64,000 bases of DNA from Chloroflexota bacterium (GCA_022616275.1 JAKEFB010000308.1:22691-86690); one strand, 5' to 3'; numbered from the stretch's first letter, positions 35,436-44,324 are shown. Program-made: numbers and translations. The notes: generated by a model from the letters alone, not told the origin.

Positions 35436-36583
35436 CCGCTATGCCTCGCAGCGCCCTGGTGGCGTTCGGTCAGGCGCAACGTAAACGCCGCTTCAATTTG
35501 GTCAAGGCGTTGTTGCCAGCTATTCTCCCGGGCACACTGCAAACGCCGGGTTGGCAGCGCTGGGTCTTCCTTTATAGCTGCTTCAATGGCCGCCAAAAAG
35601 GCCTCTTCTGTCTGGCATCGGTAAAACAAATCGCCAAACTGGGCCAGGCTGTCCAGGCCAATAGCCACGGTAGGTTTTCCGGCCGCCAGGCATTCAAACG
35701 TCTTGGCCGGAATAACGGCCGGCATATGCGCCGCTCGTCTGTAAGGCAGCAGCAACACGTCCACGTCCGCCAATAACTGGGGGATTCGTTCGTGGACAAC
35801 CGCGCCGATAAATTCAGTTTGTGGCCCAAATCCCTCCAGCTTGACCCGTGGCGGACCAATGAGCCGCAAGAGATAGTGGTGGCTGACCCGGCGCAGTAAC
35901 GCCACATCTATGCTCGCTCCAATACTGCCAAAGTAGGCGCAGAGGGGTCGCCCAGCCATACTGGTCTTCTTACGCCGTGCCTGGTCGAAAAGTTCAAAAT
36001 GAACGGCCGGCATCACCTGCAACACGTGCCGGTGCAGGCTCCGCATGCGCTCATAAAGGTAAGGTGAATCTGCAAAGACAACGTCGGCCTGCCCCAGAAG
36101 CTCTTTTTCCAACTGCTCTAATCCCCTCGCATACGGATCGTTCAGCCAATCAGCCACACAATCGTAAACGGCAAGGTCAGGCCGGAGACATTGCTGCAGC
36201 GTCAACGAAGCCCCAGTGGGTAGATAGTTTATCACGATCAGTGGCCGGGCCAGGCCCAGGCGATCCACCTTGCGGCCGATGCCCGGCACAAAAAACCGCC
36301 TGTTCATCCATTGAGGAATGCGGCCGGCGTCGGGCAGCAGGCGTGGCGAGAGAAGCTGCACGGCTGCACTTTCACTTTGAACACACGATCCAGCCTCGCG
36401 CCCGTTCCCTGTCAGCCGGGCCGCGACCCGCTGCCAGCTCTCAGGGCCAGGCCACCGCTTGGGCAACGGTTCAACAAAAACAACCTGGTAGCCTCTATCA
36501 GCCAGGCCTGAAGCGATATCGTGGTGTCTTTGCCAGGTGAAATGCCAATGCACCGACGAAATGATGACAATACTCCCTTTCAT
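35432..36583 (-). CDS. GT-B glycosyltransferase (TuaH/GT4-like)
   Basis: The 383-aa soluble product starts MKGSIVIISSVHWHFTWQRH (the W-x-R-H start of TuaH-like transferases) and continues DIASGLADRGYQVVFVEPLP. The C-terminal donor domain has VDVLLLPYRRAAHMPAVIPA then KTFECLAAGKPTVAI, containing the P-x-K-x(F/L)E-x-LA-x-GKP pattern of GT4 enzymes. It probably adds a sugar to the lipid-linked repeat unit in the cytoplasm. It is the only ordinary glycosyltransferase in the operon besides WecG, so the repeat unit may be short or others lie elsewhere. Confidence 0.8.
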   Translation of the reverse strand: MKGSIVIISSVHWHFTWQRHHDIASGLADRGYQVVFVEPLPKRWPGPESWQRVAARLTGNGREAGSCVQSESAAVQLLSPRLLPDAGRIPQWMNRRFFVPGIGRKVDRLGLARPLIVINYLPTGASLTLQQCLRPDLAVYDCVADWLNDPYARGLEQLEKELLGQADVVFADSPYLYERMRSLHRHVLQVMPAVHFELFDQARRKKTSMAGRPLCAYFGSIGASIDVALLRRVSHHYLLRLIGPPRVKLEGFGPQTEFIGAVVHERIPQLLADVDVLLLPYRRAAHMPAVIPAKTFECLAAGKPTVAIGLDSLAQFGDLFYRCQTEEAFLAAIEAAIKEDPALPTRRLQCARENSWQQRLDQIEAAFTLRLTERHQGAARHSG

Positions 36584-36625
36584 CCTCTTCTAGCTGCGTC
36601 TGATCTCCGACATGACTATCCCCGG

Positions 36626-37612
36626 TCAGGAAACTGGCCCCAATCGCGATTGTTTCTTACGACTTAAGCCACTGGCATACCCATATTTAAGCAACAATGG
36701 CCAGGTAATGAGGGTTACTGCCAGTCGTTCGCGAGGCGCCATTTTTTCTTGCCACTCTTCATCCGGCTTAATGGTGACTACACCCTGTTGGAAACGATCA
36801 GGGTTACCGGCAATAGTGTGCTCTTTCACGGTTAGATGGAGTAAATTTCCTTCCAGGGAGACGGCCGGCTGGCCGGCTAGCTGAAGATTCGCTGTAACTT
36901 GCTCCACGGTTGCCAGGGGCGAGCGGACAAAATCTTCATACCGGACGAAGGTATACTCCTGCGGACCTTTTCCAGCAAATGCCAGGTCAAGAGTCATATT
37001 CCAATACAACCACTCTCCGGCCACCCTTATCGGTGGGTGTCTACGCATGTACACCTGCCGATCCACAATTTCCGGCCGTAATTTCTCCCGTGACCACGAA
37101 AAGGCAACGGCTCGACTATCACGCACCAGGTGCAAAATATGCGCCTCAATTCCTGGCAAGCTCCTGACAAAAAAGGCCGTTGAGAGGTCTTTGGAAGAAT
37201 CGACGATAATTTCGGCGCCCGAAACGTCTCCTATTGCTTGGTAAAGACCAACCACGATCTCAGCATACTGCTGCCACTTTTGGTGGTAACTCCGGCTTGG
37301 CCAACGTGACAGCATCTGCGGCATATGACGCACACGATCAACAGACCATTTTAGCCGCTGGATCACCTCGATAGGCATTGGCTCAGGACCGCCAAAAGCG
37401 TGCCCGACTACCGCCTGCCAGAATTCGCAACTCTGAAAAGACCTGCCACAGCCGCACAGGTGGTTTTCGACAAAACCGCGCTCCCACACATGCTTAAGCT
37501 CACCCACCGACACAAAACTGCTGCCCGTTTGGCTGAGTATACGGGCCAGCAGCGTGCTGCCGCTGCGGCCGGATCCGGCAATATATAAGACTCTGACGTT
37601 CCTGTTATTCAC
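36626..37612 (-). CDS. Sulfotransferase family protein (second of two)
   Basis: The 328-aa product has the PAPS loop GSGRSGSTLLARIL at residues 11-24 and the 3'-phosphate motif LHLVRDSRAVAFSWSREKLR. Also present are VGELKHVWERGF, CGCGRSFQSC and RYEDFVRSPL. It aligns along its length with the protein at 33175 but is diverged, so the two may sulfate different positions or sugars. It sits directly downstream of the flippase gene (3-base gap), tying sulfation to polymer assembly. Confidence 0.85.
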   Translation of the reverse strand: MNNRNVRVLYIAGSGRSGSTLLARILSQTGSSFVSVGELKHVWERGFVENHLCGCGRSFQSCEFWQAVVGHAFGGPEPMPIEVIQRLKWSVDRVRHMPQMLSRWPSRSYHQKWQQYAEIVVGLYQAIGDVSGAEIIVDSSKDLSTAFFVRSLPGIEAHILHLVRDSRAVAFSWSREKLRPEIVDRQVYMRRHPPIRVAGEWLYWNMTLDLAFAGKGPQEYTFVRYEDFVRSPLATVEQVTANLQLAGQPAVSLEGNLLHLTVKEHTIAGNPDRFQQGVVTIKPDEEWQEKMAPRERLAVTLITWPLLLKYGYASGLSRKKQSRLGPVS

Positions 37613-37615
37613 CCT

Positions 37616-39148
37616 TTAAGCCAGCCCTATCCGGGATTGAATCATCCGAATAAATTCCCTATCTTCGCTATCCAGCTTCAACAAAAGTAACATGATAGCA
37701 AACACCAGACCAGCGGCGGCTGTCGAAATGACTACGTTGTGCGCCGGCGAATCCAGCCTGGCCAGTCGCAACAGGGCCAGGGCTACTGCCGCCGCGGCCG
37801 CGGCCGCACTTCCCTTCAGGTAACGGTGATCATACGGCCAGACCCTTATCACGTGCCGCACGTGAAACAGCCCAATCAGGAAAAGGCCACTCACGGCTAT
37901 TGTCGTTGCCAGTGCCGCACCGGTCATGCCCAGGCGGGGGATAAGCAACCAGTTTAAGGCAACATTCACCACCGTCATGGCTGCTGAGATGAGGAACCAG
38001 TGATTGGGCCGGCCAGTCATAATCAACAAAAAGCCTACGGCGCCAACGGCAACGTTGACAAATTGCCCAATTGTTAGAATAAACAACGGCCACGAGCCGC
38101 CGGCATACTCGCCACCGTAAACAACACTCATAACATCACCTGGTATAAAAAAGATCACCAGGAACAATGGTAAACTGACATACAATGCCCATTTAGTGCT
38201 CACCCGGAACAGTTCTTCCAACTGCTCCATATCTCGCCGGTGATATAGATCGGCAATCATTGGGGCTAAGATGGCATTAAAGCCGTTAACAATCAGGGCA
38301 AACGTTGTTGAGAATTGGGAGGCTGCCTGGTAAATACCTACGTCGGCCGGCGTGTGAAAATACCCAATAAAAAGGCGGTCAACCCGGTAAATGAAAAGGC
38401 CGGACATCGCTGCCAGTGCTGTGGGGAGTGAAAAAGCCAGTAGCTCTTTGGGGGGTGTCCTCAGTTTAAGCGGCGCTTTGACCGCCTCTGGGAAAAGGCG
38501 GATGACGTAATACAATGCTGCTGCCACAGCTACAGCCAGAGCCAGGACGCTGGCCACGACAGCCCCTTGTAACCGCGATCCGAACTGATACAGCAGCAGG
38601 AAAAACGCCAGGCCGACTGCTGGTGGGATTATCTCTTCAGTGTAAACGGCAAAGCGCATCCGTTTAGAAATACGGGTAATCCCAGCCGCTACCCGCAAGC
38701 CAGCCAATAAAGGAAAGGCCACTGCAAACCAGCGCAGCACGGAAACCAGCGCCGGATCGTGAAACACCTGTTGGGCCAGCCAGGGTGCCGCCAGAAACTG
38801 ACCCATGCCGGCCAGCACACTGGCAACGAAGGTTAACCCTAGCGACTGAAACAGGAGGCCCTTAAAACCGGCGTTATCCTTGTCCTGATAAGAAGTACCG
38901 TAGTGAATGGCGCCGTTGTGCATCCCCAGCGTTGCCAGCACCCCAACGATGCGCAGCACAGTCCAACCAATGGCGTAGAGTCCAAAGGCTTCGGGGCCAA
39001 GGAGTCGGGCCACGGCTACCTGCCGCACCACGTCTATGCTGCGGCCGACTAAAGTACCCGTCAGCGCTACTCCGGCGCCGGCCGCCAGAGTCTTGACGCC
39101 TTTACCAACAACACCTGGTCCGGCGGCATCCTTCACCTTCGGCGTCAT
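37616..39148 (-). CDS. Wzx-like polysaccharide flippase
   Basis: The 510-aa protein has about 14 hydrophobic segments and the MOP/PST flippase pattern: an N-terminal GVALTGTLVGRSIDVVRQVA, VARLLGPEAFGLYAIGWT (L-G-P-E-x-F-G-x-Y) and FIGYFHTPADVGIYQAA at mid-length. It moves lipid-linked repeat units across the cytoplasmic membrane. It overlaps the TPR gene start region by 4 bases and lies at the head of the operon. Confidence 0.85.
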   Translation of the reverse strand: MTPKVKDAAGPGVVGKGVKTLAAGAGVALTGTLVGRSIDVVRQVAVARLLGPEAFGLYAIGWTVLRIVGVLATLGMHNGAIHYGTSYQDKDNAGFKGLLFQSLGLTFVASVLAGMGQFLAAPWLAQQVFHDPALVSVLRWFAVAFPLLAGLRVAAGITRISKRMRFAVYTEEIIPPAVGLAFFLLLYQFGSRLQGAVVASVLALAVAVAAALYYVIRLFPEAVKAPLKLRTPPKELLAFSLPTALAAMSGLFIYRVDRLFIGYFHTPADVGIYQAASQFSTTFALIVNGFNAILAPMIADLYHRRDMEQLEELFRVSTKWALYVSLPLFLVIFFIPGDVMSVVYGGEYAGGSWPLFILTIGQFVNVAVGAVGFLLIMTGRPNHWFLISAAMTVVNVALNWLLIPRLGMTGAALATTIAVSGLFLIGLFHVRHVIRVWPYDHRYLKGSAAAAAAAVALALLRLARLDSPAHNVVISTAAAGLVFAIMLLLLKLDSEDREFIRMIQSRIGLA

Positions 39149-40224
39149 TCTTCGACTTCAAGGCTATTCAAACTTTCTTGTGCCCCCACGTCGCGGGGAT
39201 CCAGCGCCAACACATGCCGGTACATCTCAACCGCTTCAGCTTGGCGCCCTGTTGCCAGATACAATTGGCCAAGGTATTGGTAGGCCCACTTCTTGTCTTC
39301 TTCCACTGCCAGGGCCCGCAACAAAAGTGTTTCCGCTTTGGTCGAATCGCCATCCAGTTCCCAAACCAGCAAGCCTAACCGCACGTTGGCCCAGTAATTT
39401 TGCGGCTCGTGGGCTAACACCCACTCATACTCAGCCAGGGCTTCTCGATCACGGCCCAGTCTGTTCAGTACATCGGCCAGGTCAAAGTGCGTTATCGCCT
39501 CGGACGACGGCTCAGAAAAGGCGTTCAGGCTGATTGCCTGGGCATAAAAGGCCGCTGCCTGGGTAAACAAGTCCCGCGACGTCAGCCAGTTCGACGACTG
39601 TCCCTTTTGTTTGGCCAGTTGTCCTAAACGGAAATAAAACTCGCTTCGGCCGACGGCCAGCAATTGCAGGCGCTCTCGACCCTGGCTGTAGGCTTCCGTC
39701 GCCTGCTCCGGCCGGCCTGTCTCTTCATACAGCATCCCCAGGTAGTACCAGGGGTCTCCAAGGGATGGGGCGGCGCCAGCGGCCCGTTCAAGCCAGTCGG
39801 CCGCTTCCTGGTACTCCCCTTCCTTCCAGGCCTGAAAGCCCCAGGTCATTAACTCGGCCGGCATGCCAGAAGATGAACGCCAGACTAATAGGGCGTCATT
39901 TTCCCGACCTTGGGTGACCAGGGCAAAGCCTAATCCACGCCGGGCAGACTCGCTTTCCTGGGCTAGGGACATTGCTACGCGAAGCGCATTTTCCGCCTCA
40001 ACCGCGTGACGGACGGCTGCTCCACTGGTCGGTGCAGCCAGACTCCGATTCAGTGACAAATAGCCGGCGTTACGCCAGCCATGGCTGGCCAGATTGGCTC
40101 CCTTCGTTGCCAGTAAAAGAGCAATGACAAAAAAGAAAAGGAAGTACCTACCACCAAACAGGAGCCTGACCTGTTGGCTGGGCCTACTATGCTTTTGATT
40201 CGACTGGACCGCTTCTGATCTCAA
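39145..40224 (-). CDS. Membrane-anchored TPR protein of the polysaccharide operon
   Basis: The 359-aa product has a basic N-terminus, one membrane helix (YFLFFFVIALLLATKG, about 27-42) and then TPR units: AMSLAQESESARRGLGFALV, DPWYYLGMLYEETGRPEQA, KWAYQYLGQLYLATGRQAEA and others. The TPR part faces outside or is periplasm-like. TPR proteins at the head of EPS operons often scaffold export complexes or regulate chain length. First gene of the run, so the operon promoter should lie in 40225-40333, but I see no convincing -10/-35 pair there. Confidence 0.75.
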   Translation of the reverse strand: MRSEAVQSNQKHSRPSQQVRLLFGGRYFLFFFVIALLLATKGANLASHGWRNAGYLSLNRSLAAPTSGAAVRHAVEAENALRVAMSLAQESESARRGLGFALVTQGRENDALLVWRSSSGMPAELMTWGFQAWKEGEYQEAADWLERAAGAAPSLGDPWYYLGMLYEETGRPEQATEAYSQGRERLQLLAVGRSEFYFRLGQLAKQKGQSSNWLTSRDLFTQAAAFYAQAISLNAFSEPSSEAITHFDLADVLNRLGRDREALAEYEWVLAHEPQNYWANVRLGLLVWELDGDSTKAETLLLRALAVEEDKKWAYQYLGQLYLATGRQAEAVEMYRHVLALDPRDVGAQESLNSLEVEE

Positions 40225-40333
40225 AGGTTATGTCACAAGGTTAACGAACTTGCTCAGCAGCATTAAAACCCTGACCGTTAATATCCTGGGTTATTAAGCC
40301 GTATCGCTGGGGGTGACTCACCAAAGCACGGAA

Positions 40334-40405
40334 TGGGCCCGCCAGGATTCGAACCTGGAACCAATCGGTTATGAGCCGACCGCTCTGCCGTTGAGCTACA
40401 GGCCC
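40334..40405 (-). tRNA. tRNA-Met (CAT)
   Basis: A 72-nt cloverleaf with acceptor GGGCCTG paired to CGGGCCC, D-arm TAGCTCAACGGCAGAG, anticodon loop CTCATAA (anticodon CAT) and T-arm GGTTCGAATCC. The CCA is not encoded. Third gene of the Pro-Gly-Met operon. An elongator tRNA-Met is most likely; the initiator would lack the first pair, and a CAT-decoding tRNA-Ile (a TilS substrate) cannot be fully excluded. Confidence 0.9.
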
Positions 40406-40416
40406 CTTTCAACAGA

Positions 40417-40475
40417 GCAACAAATTAACGCTAATTCACATAGATTTTTCGCGATAATTCGCGTTAATTTGTTGC
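40417..40475. repeat. 15-bp perfect inverted repeat between tRNA genes
   Basis: GCAACAAATTAACGC (40417-40431) faces GCGTTAATTTGTTGC (40461-40475) with a 29-base AT-rich loop. This AT-rich palindrome stands out in GC-rich surroundings and lies inside the tRNA operon between Gly and Met. It may be a dispersed repeat or an RNase processing hairpin. Confidence 0.75.
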
Positions 40476-40489
40476 GATTGATATAGAAG

Positions 40490-40560
40490 AGCGGCAGACG
40501 GGGCTCGAACCCGTGATAACAGCTTGGAAGGCTGCTGTGTTACCACTACACCACTGCCGC
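40490..40560 (-). tRNA. tRNA-Gly (TCC)
   Basis: A 71-nt cloverleaf with acceptor GCGGCAG/CTGCCGC, D-arm GGTGTAGTGGTAACAC, anticodon stem CAGCC/GGCTG-type around loop TTCCAA (anticodon TCC) and T-arm GGGTTCGAGCCC. Second gene of the tRNA operon. The CCA is not encoded. Confidence 0.95.
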
Positions 40561-40565
40561 ATGAG

Positions 40566-40639
40566 TCGGGGCGGCCGGATTTGAACCGACGACCTCTCGG
40601 TCCCAAACCGAGCGCTCTACCAAACTGAGCTACGCCCCG
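40566..40639 (-). tRNA. tRNA-Pro (TGG)
   Basis: A 74-nt cloverleaf with acceptor CGGGGCG/CGCCCCG, D-arm TAGCTCAGTTTGGTAGAGC, anticodon stem CTCGG/CCGAG with anticodon TGG and T-arm GGTTCAAATCC. First gene behind the promoter at 40656-40684. Confidence 0.95.
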
Positions 40640-40655
40640 CGCAGTCGCACCTGGT

Positions 40656-40684
40656 AGTATACTGAGCCGGAGATAGCCCGTCAA
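40656..40684 (-). promoter_or_regulatory. Sigma-70 promoter of the tRNA-Pro/Gly/Met operon
   Basis: On the minus strand TTGACG (40679-40684), a 17-base spacer and TATACT (40656-40661) place the start near 40649, about ten bases before tRNA-Pro. Near-consensus with optimal spacing. Confidence 0.8.
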
Positions 40685-40762
40685 CCTCTACTTGAGTTTA
40701 CACGCCAGAGTCAGACTGCAGCCATCATACCTGACTGCTTCCTCTAGCTCTAAACTCGACCA

Positions 40763-42220
40763 TCACGTTACCCGCTCCACGTGAAGTTTAACCACCTGTC
40801 GGCTTCCTTCCGTCACCCGGCCCCGTTCGTCTATGTGATGGCCCACCAGCCAGATCAAGTGTTGGTCATTAGCTACCACCGGCCACAACGGCCGCAGCCC
40901 GGCCCGAATCTTCCGGTTAATCATCACCTCCACCACCCGGGCCGATTGCCCGCCCATCCCCAGCGGCCGGAACCGTTCCCCCGGCCGGCGCGGCCGGATC
41001 ACCAGGCCGGCCGGGTCGGGCACGTCTACAAAAGCTATCCAGGGGTCCTGGTTGGCCTGAATTTCAGCCAGCTCTACCCGCTCCAGGAACGTGGCCGCCA
41101 ACTGCCACCCCCCCACCAGCGCCACCCTGCCGGGCACGGCCAGCGGCTGTGGCTTTTCGTCCGGCAACTGCGGCAGGTCTGGCAGCGGCGCTGCCCCGGC
41201 CATCGCGCTCAACGTCAGGTCGTCGTAGCCTACCACCAGCGCCAGACCGGCCGGCAGCGTAGACTGTCCCCCCACCTGGCCTGTTTCCGCCATCTGCCGC
41301 GCCTGCTCCACCGTCACAAAGCCCACGTCCCGCAGGGCCGGCCGCAGCCGCCAGACCGCGTGGCGCAGCGTACTCCGCCGCAAAGCCAGCGGCAACGCCA
41401 GCCACCTGGCCCGGTCCAGGCGCAGCCAGTCCGCCCCCTCCTCGCGCAACACCTTCGTCCACGCCTGGCGCAACAAGGCCTCCAGCAGCTCAACATCCCC
41501 GGCGGCCACCGCCGCCAGGTGTTGCAACCGCTCTCTAATTTGCGGGTTATAGCCGGCCAGTGCCGGCAGCAACTCGTGGCGCAGCCGGTTGCGGAAAAAC
41601 GTCGTGTCCATATTCGAAGCGTCTTCTACCGGGGCCAGGTCATGCTCCTGGCAATAGGCCAGGATCTCCTCCCGTGGCGCCTCTAGGAACGGCCGGAACA
41701 GCGTCAGGTGCGGCGCGCCGGGCAAGGGGCCGACCGGCAACATCCCCCGCAACCCCGCCAGACTGCTACCTCGCAAAAAATGCATCAACACCGTTTCTGC
41801 CTGGTCGTCGGCGTGATGGCCGGTAGCCACGGCAGCCGCACCTCGTTGAGCCGCTACCCGGGCCAGGAAAGCGTAGCGCGCCTGCCGGCCGGCTTCCTCC
41901 AGCGATAACCCCTGGTCGCGGGCCAGGGCCACCACGTCCTCCCGCTCCACCACACAGGCCACGCCCCAGGCTGCCGCCGTCTTGGCCACAAAGGTTGCCT
42001 CGGCCGTGGCTGATGGCCGCAGCCCGTGGTCCAGATGCGCCACCACCAGCTTGTCCGCCGGGTGTATCCCCTGCCGGGCCAGCACGTGCAGCAGGGCCAG
42101 CGAGTCCGGACCGCCGGAAACGGCAACCACCACTGTATCGGCCGCCCCCGGCCGGTGCCGGCCGTCCTCCTGGGCTGGCCAATTCGCCAGAAACTCCTGC
42201 ACCCACCTAACCAGGGACAT
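40763..42220 (-). CDS. tilS: tRNA(Ile)-lysidine synthase
   Basis: The 485-aa product has the PP-loop ATPase motif VAVSGGPDSLALLHVLA (about 33-49), then VAHLDHGLRPSA, ATGHHADDQAETVLMHFLRG and NMDTTFFRNRLRHELLP, all TilS hallmarks. The C-terminal tRNA-binding domain ends with RPRRPGERFRPLGMG. The enzyme converts cytidine 34 of the CAT-anticodon tRNA-Ile to lysidine, changing its decoding from AUG to AUA. Full length. It lies between the tRNA operon and tRNA-Leu. Confidence 0.93.
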   Translation of the reverse strand: MSLVRWVQEFLANWPAQEDGRHRPGAADTVVVAVSGGPDSLALLHVLARQGIHPADKLVVAHLDHGLRPSATAEATFVAKTAAAWGVACVVEREDVVALARDQGLSLEEAGRQARYAFLARVAAQRGAAAVATGHHADDQAETVLMHFLRGSSLAGLRGMLPVGPLPGAPHLTLFRPFLEAPREEILAYCQEHDLAPVEDASNMDTTFFRNRLRHELLPALAGYNPQIRERLQHLAAVAAGDVELLEALLRQAWTKVLREEGADWLRLDRARWLALPLALRRSTLRHAVWRLRPALRDVGFVTVEQARQMAETGQVGGQSTLPAGLALVVGYDDLTLSAMAGAAPLPDLPQLPDEKPQPLAVPGRVALVGGWQLAATFLERVELAEIQANQDPWIAFVDVPDPAGLVIRPRRPGERFRPLGMGGQSARVVEVMINRKIRAGLRPLWPVVANDQHLIWLVGHHIDERGRVTEGSRQVVKLHVERVT

Positions 42221-42293
42221 GTCGTTTGCTCAATACCTCTCTGGCTCTGGCCGGTCTCCGGCCGTGCCACTTCAGCCATTACCTGCTCAGCAA

Positions 42294-42320
42294 TAAAAAT
42301 GGCCCGCTCCAACGGGCCAT
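42294..42320 (-). terminator. Rho-independent terminator after tRNA-Leu
   Basis: On the minus strand GGCCCG (42313-42318) pairs with CGGGCC (42301-42306), extended by two A-T pairs, with loop TTGGAG and a following ATTTTTATT tract. It lies 23 bases past the tRNA-Leu 3' end and before tilS. Confidence 0.8.
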
Positions 42321-42342
42321 ACCGGGCATAAAATCTGCTTCA

Positions 42343-42426
<84 letters not shown>

Positions 42427-42467
42427 GAACTGGACGCCAACCGGCGCCTTCCAACCTAGTTGCTCGT

Positions 42468-42496
42468 ATTGTACACGGCAACCAGGAGGACAACAA
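42468..42496 (-). promoter_or_regulatory. Candidate promoter of tRNA-Leu
   Basis: On the minus strand TTGTTG (42491-42496), a 17-base spacer and TACAAT (42468-42473) place a start near 42461, 35 bases before the tRNA. The -10 is good and the -35 moderate. Confidence 0.55.
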
Positions 42497-42542
42497 GCGA
42501 CCCTTATAGTACAAAATGCCCTCGATCATGACATAAGGGGGT

Positions 42543-42571
42543 TTGACTTGACCTATACCTAAATGTATAAT
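42543..42571 (+). promoter_or_regulatory. Near-consensus promoter of the GTPase/kinase/AAR cluster
   Basis: TTGACT (42543-42548), a 17-base spacer and TATAAT (42566-42571) lie 63 bases before the DUF4388 start. This is among the strongest promoters in the window and the only clear one before the cluster that runs to 55933. Confidence 0.75.
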
Positions 42572-42634
42572 GCCAAAATTGAAAGGCCCAATTATTGTGA
42601 AAAATTTTAAACTAAACTGCAGGAACTGTTAAAG

Positions 42635-43474
42635 ATGGCGCTTAAAGGGAACCTGCGCGATTTCTCGACAACCCAACTTTTGAACTTGATCAGCCTGGCG
42701 CGCAAAACCGGGACCCTCACCATTGAAGGCAGCCAGGTCGCTCAGATGTCTTTTCGCGAAGGGAAGCTCATTTATGCCTCCCTGGGTGAAAACGGCAACA
42801 ACCTGGCCCAGATCTTGCAAAGGGCGGGCAAACTCTCCGACGAACAGGGACGGATCATTCAAAGTCGCGCCCAGGGAACAGGGGATAAACAACTCGGTCA
42901 TCTTCTGATCCAGGCTGGCTACGTGACCCAGAGCGACATTATCCAGAGCGTACGCCAGCACGTCCTCGACATTGTCTATAAGTTGTTCACCTGGGTAGAC
43001 GGCATCTTTCGTTTTGACGCCAACAGGACTCCTTCGGCAGACCGGATCACAGTCCCCATTGACTTGGAAAGTGTCATTATGGAAGGCAGCCGCCGCCTGA
43101 AAGAGTGGGAGCGGCTACAAGAAGAGTTGCCCGATCTGGATATTGCCCTTCGCTTCACCGACCGGCCCGACGCCCGCCTCCGTAACATCAACCTGACAGT
43201 CGAGGAATGGCGTGTCGTCTCCTTTATCAATCCTCGAAACACTATTCGCCAGATTGCCGAAGCCAATAATTTAAGTGAGTTCCAGATCCGCCGGATTGTC
43301 TACGGTATGCTACAAGCCGGCCTCGTGCAAATTGTCCAGACGGCCAAACCGGTGGGCGCTCCTGTACAACAGCAAATGCCGCCCCGCGCTGCCGAGCAAC
43401 GCCTGCTCGAACAACAACCCGCCGTCAAACGGTCAGTGGTCACACGCCTGATAGATCGTATCCGCAGCCTCTAA
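42635..43474 (+). CDS. DUF4388 protein with winged-helix C-terminus
   Basis: The 279-aa product starts with a DUF4388 (PatA N-terminal-like) domain: MALKGNLRDFSTTQLLNLIS, then LARKTGTLTIEG, MSFREGKLIYASLG and ILQRAGKLSDEQ (1-115). A middle part resembles its second half (YKLFTWVDGIFRFD). Near residues 185-240 is a winged-helix-like segment: LTVEEWRVVSFINPRNTI, RQIAEANNLSEFQIRRIVYG. DUF4388 proteins pair with two-component systems and Ras-like GTPases in Chloroflexota, Deinococcus and myxobacteria, probably as adaptor or GTPase partner. It is the first gene after the strong promoter. The exact role is unknown. Confidence 0.8.
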   Translation: MALKGNLRDFSTTQLLNLISLARKTGTLTIEGSQVAQMSFREGKLIYASLGENGNNLAQILQRAGKLSDEQGRIIQSRAQGTGDKQLGHLLIQAGYVTQSDIIQSVRQHVLDIVYKLFTWVDGIFRFDANRTPSADRITVPIDLESVIMEGSRRLKEWERLQEELPDLDIALRFTDRPDARLRNINLTVEEWRVVSFINPRNTIRQIAEANNLSEFQIRRIVYGMLQAGLVQIVQTAKPVGAPVQQQMPPRAAEQRLLEQQPAVKRSVVTRLIDRIRSL

Positions 43475-43650
43475 CCGGCCTGGTGGCTGTGGCCGTTTAG
43501 TTCGTTCTGGTTGTCGTACCGGTTAACTGAATACCCTTTGATTAATTGCTATTGATTCTGTTATCCTGAGTACGCCAGCGTGCCGGTGACAACCATAAGG
43601 TGCTAACAACTTGAGTTGGTATCAAAATAATTACCAGTTGGTAGGGTTTT

Positions 43651-44193
43651 ATGCAAGCTGTTAAGATGGTTGTAACCGGTCCATTCTCTGCTGGCAAAAC
43701 AGAGTTCATCAGCTCGGTCAGCGAAATTGACGTTGTTTCCACCGAGCGAAGGATTTCCAGCGTCTCGGAAGCGGCCGTCAAAGGCCAGACGACGGTGGCT
43801 ATGGATTTTGGCCGGATTACGGTAGATGACGACTTGGTCCTTTATCTCTTCGGCACCCCCGGCCAGCGCCGTTTTGATTTCATGTGGGAAATCCTGTCCG
43901 AAGGCATGTTGGGTTTTATCGTTCTGGTGGATAGCACCAAGCCAGAAACGTTCCGTGAGGCTAAACGAATCCTGGAAACCTTTGAAAGTTACGCTTCAAC
44001 ACCCTATGTCGTCGCCGCCAACAAACAAGATCACGAGGATGCCTGGGAACCAGACGACCTGCGAATCATCCTGCGCCTGAATCCCAGCGTCAAGGTGTTG
44101 CCCTGCGTTGCCCTGGACAAAGAAAGTGTCAAAAACGTTCTGTTGGAGTTACTCTATTCGATCCTGGAACAATTAGATGAGTCCGAGTCCTGA
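43651..44193 (+). CDS. CvnD/MglA-like small GTPase (COG2229 type)
   Basis: The 180-aa protein has P-loop GPFSAGKT (10-17), switch I Thr in GQTTVAMDFGRI (46-57), the G3 region LYLFGTPGQRRF (65-75) and G4 NKQD (124-127). The normal G3 Asp is Gly (GTPGQ), and the pattern TTVAMDFGRI with DLVLYLFGTPG is the hallmark of CvnD GTPases from actinobacterial 'conservons', which work with a histidine kinase, a roadblock protein and DUF742. Here no roadblock protein is present; the DUF4388 protein takes that place in gene order. Soluble, likely a GTP-dependent switch. Confidence 0.85.
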   Translation: MQAVKMVVTGPFSAGKTEFISSVSEIDVVSTERRISSVSEAAVKGQTTVAMDFGRITVDDDLVLYLFGTPGQRRFDFMWEILSEGMLGFIVLVDSTKPETFREAKRILETFESYASTPYVVAANKQDHEDAWEPDDLRIILRLNPSVKVLPCVALDKESVKNVLLELLYSILEQLDESES

Positions 44194-44324
44194 GGCAATT
44201 CATTAACGTTTCATTTACTCCTCCTTCACTTGCTTTTCACTGCCGTCATCTGGGGCCAATGTTACTATCTCATTTGTCGGGAGGCTCAGCAGATGGGCAA
44301 AGGAAAACAGGCGGCCGCCTCGCG

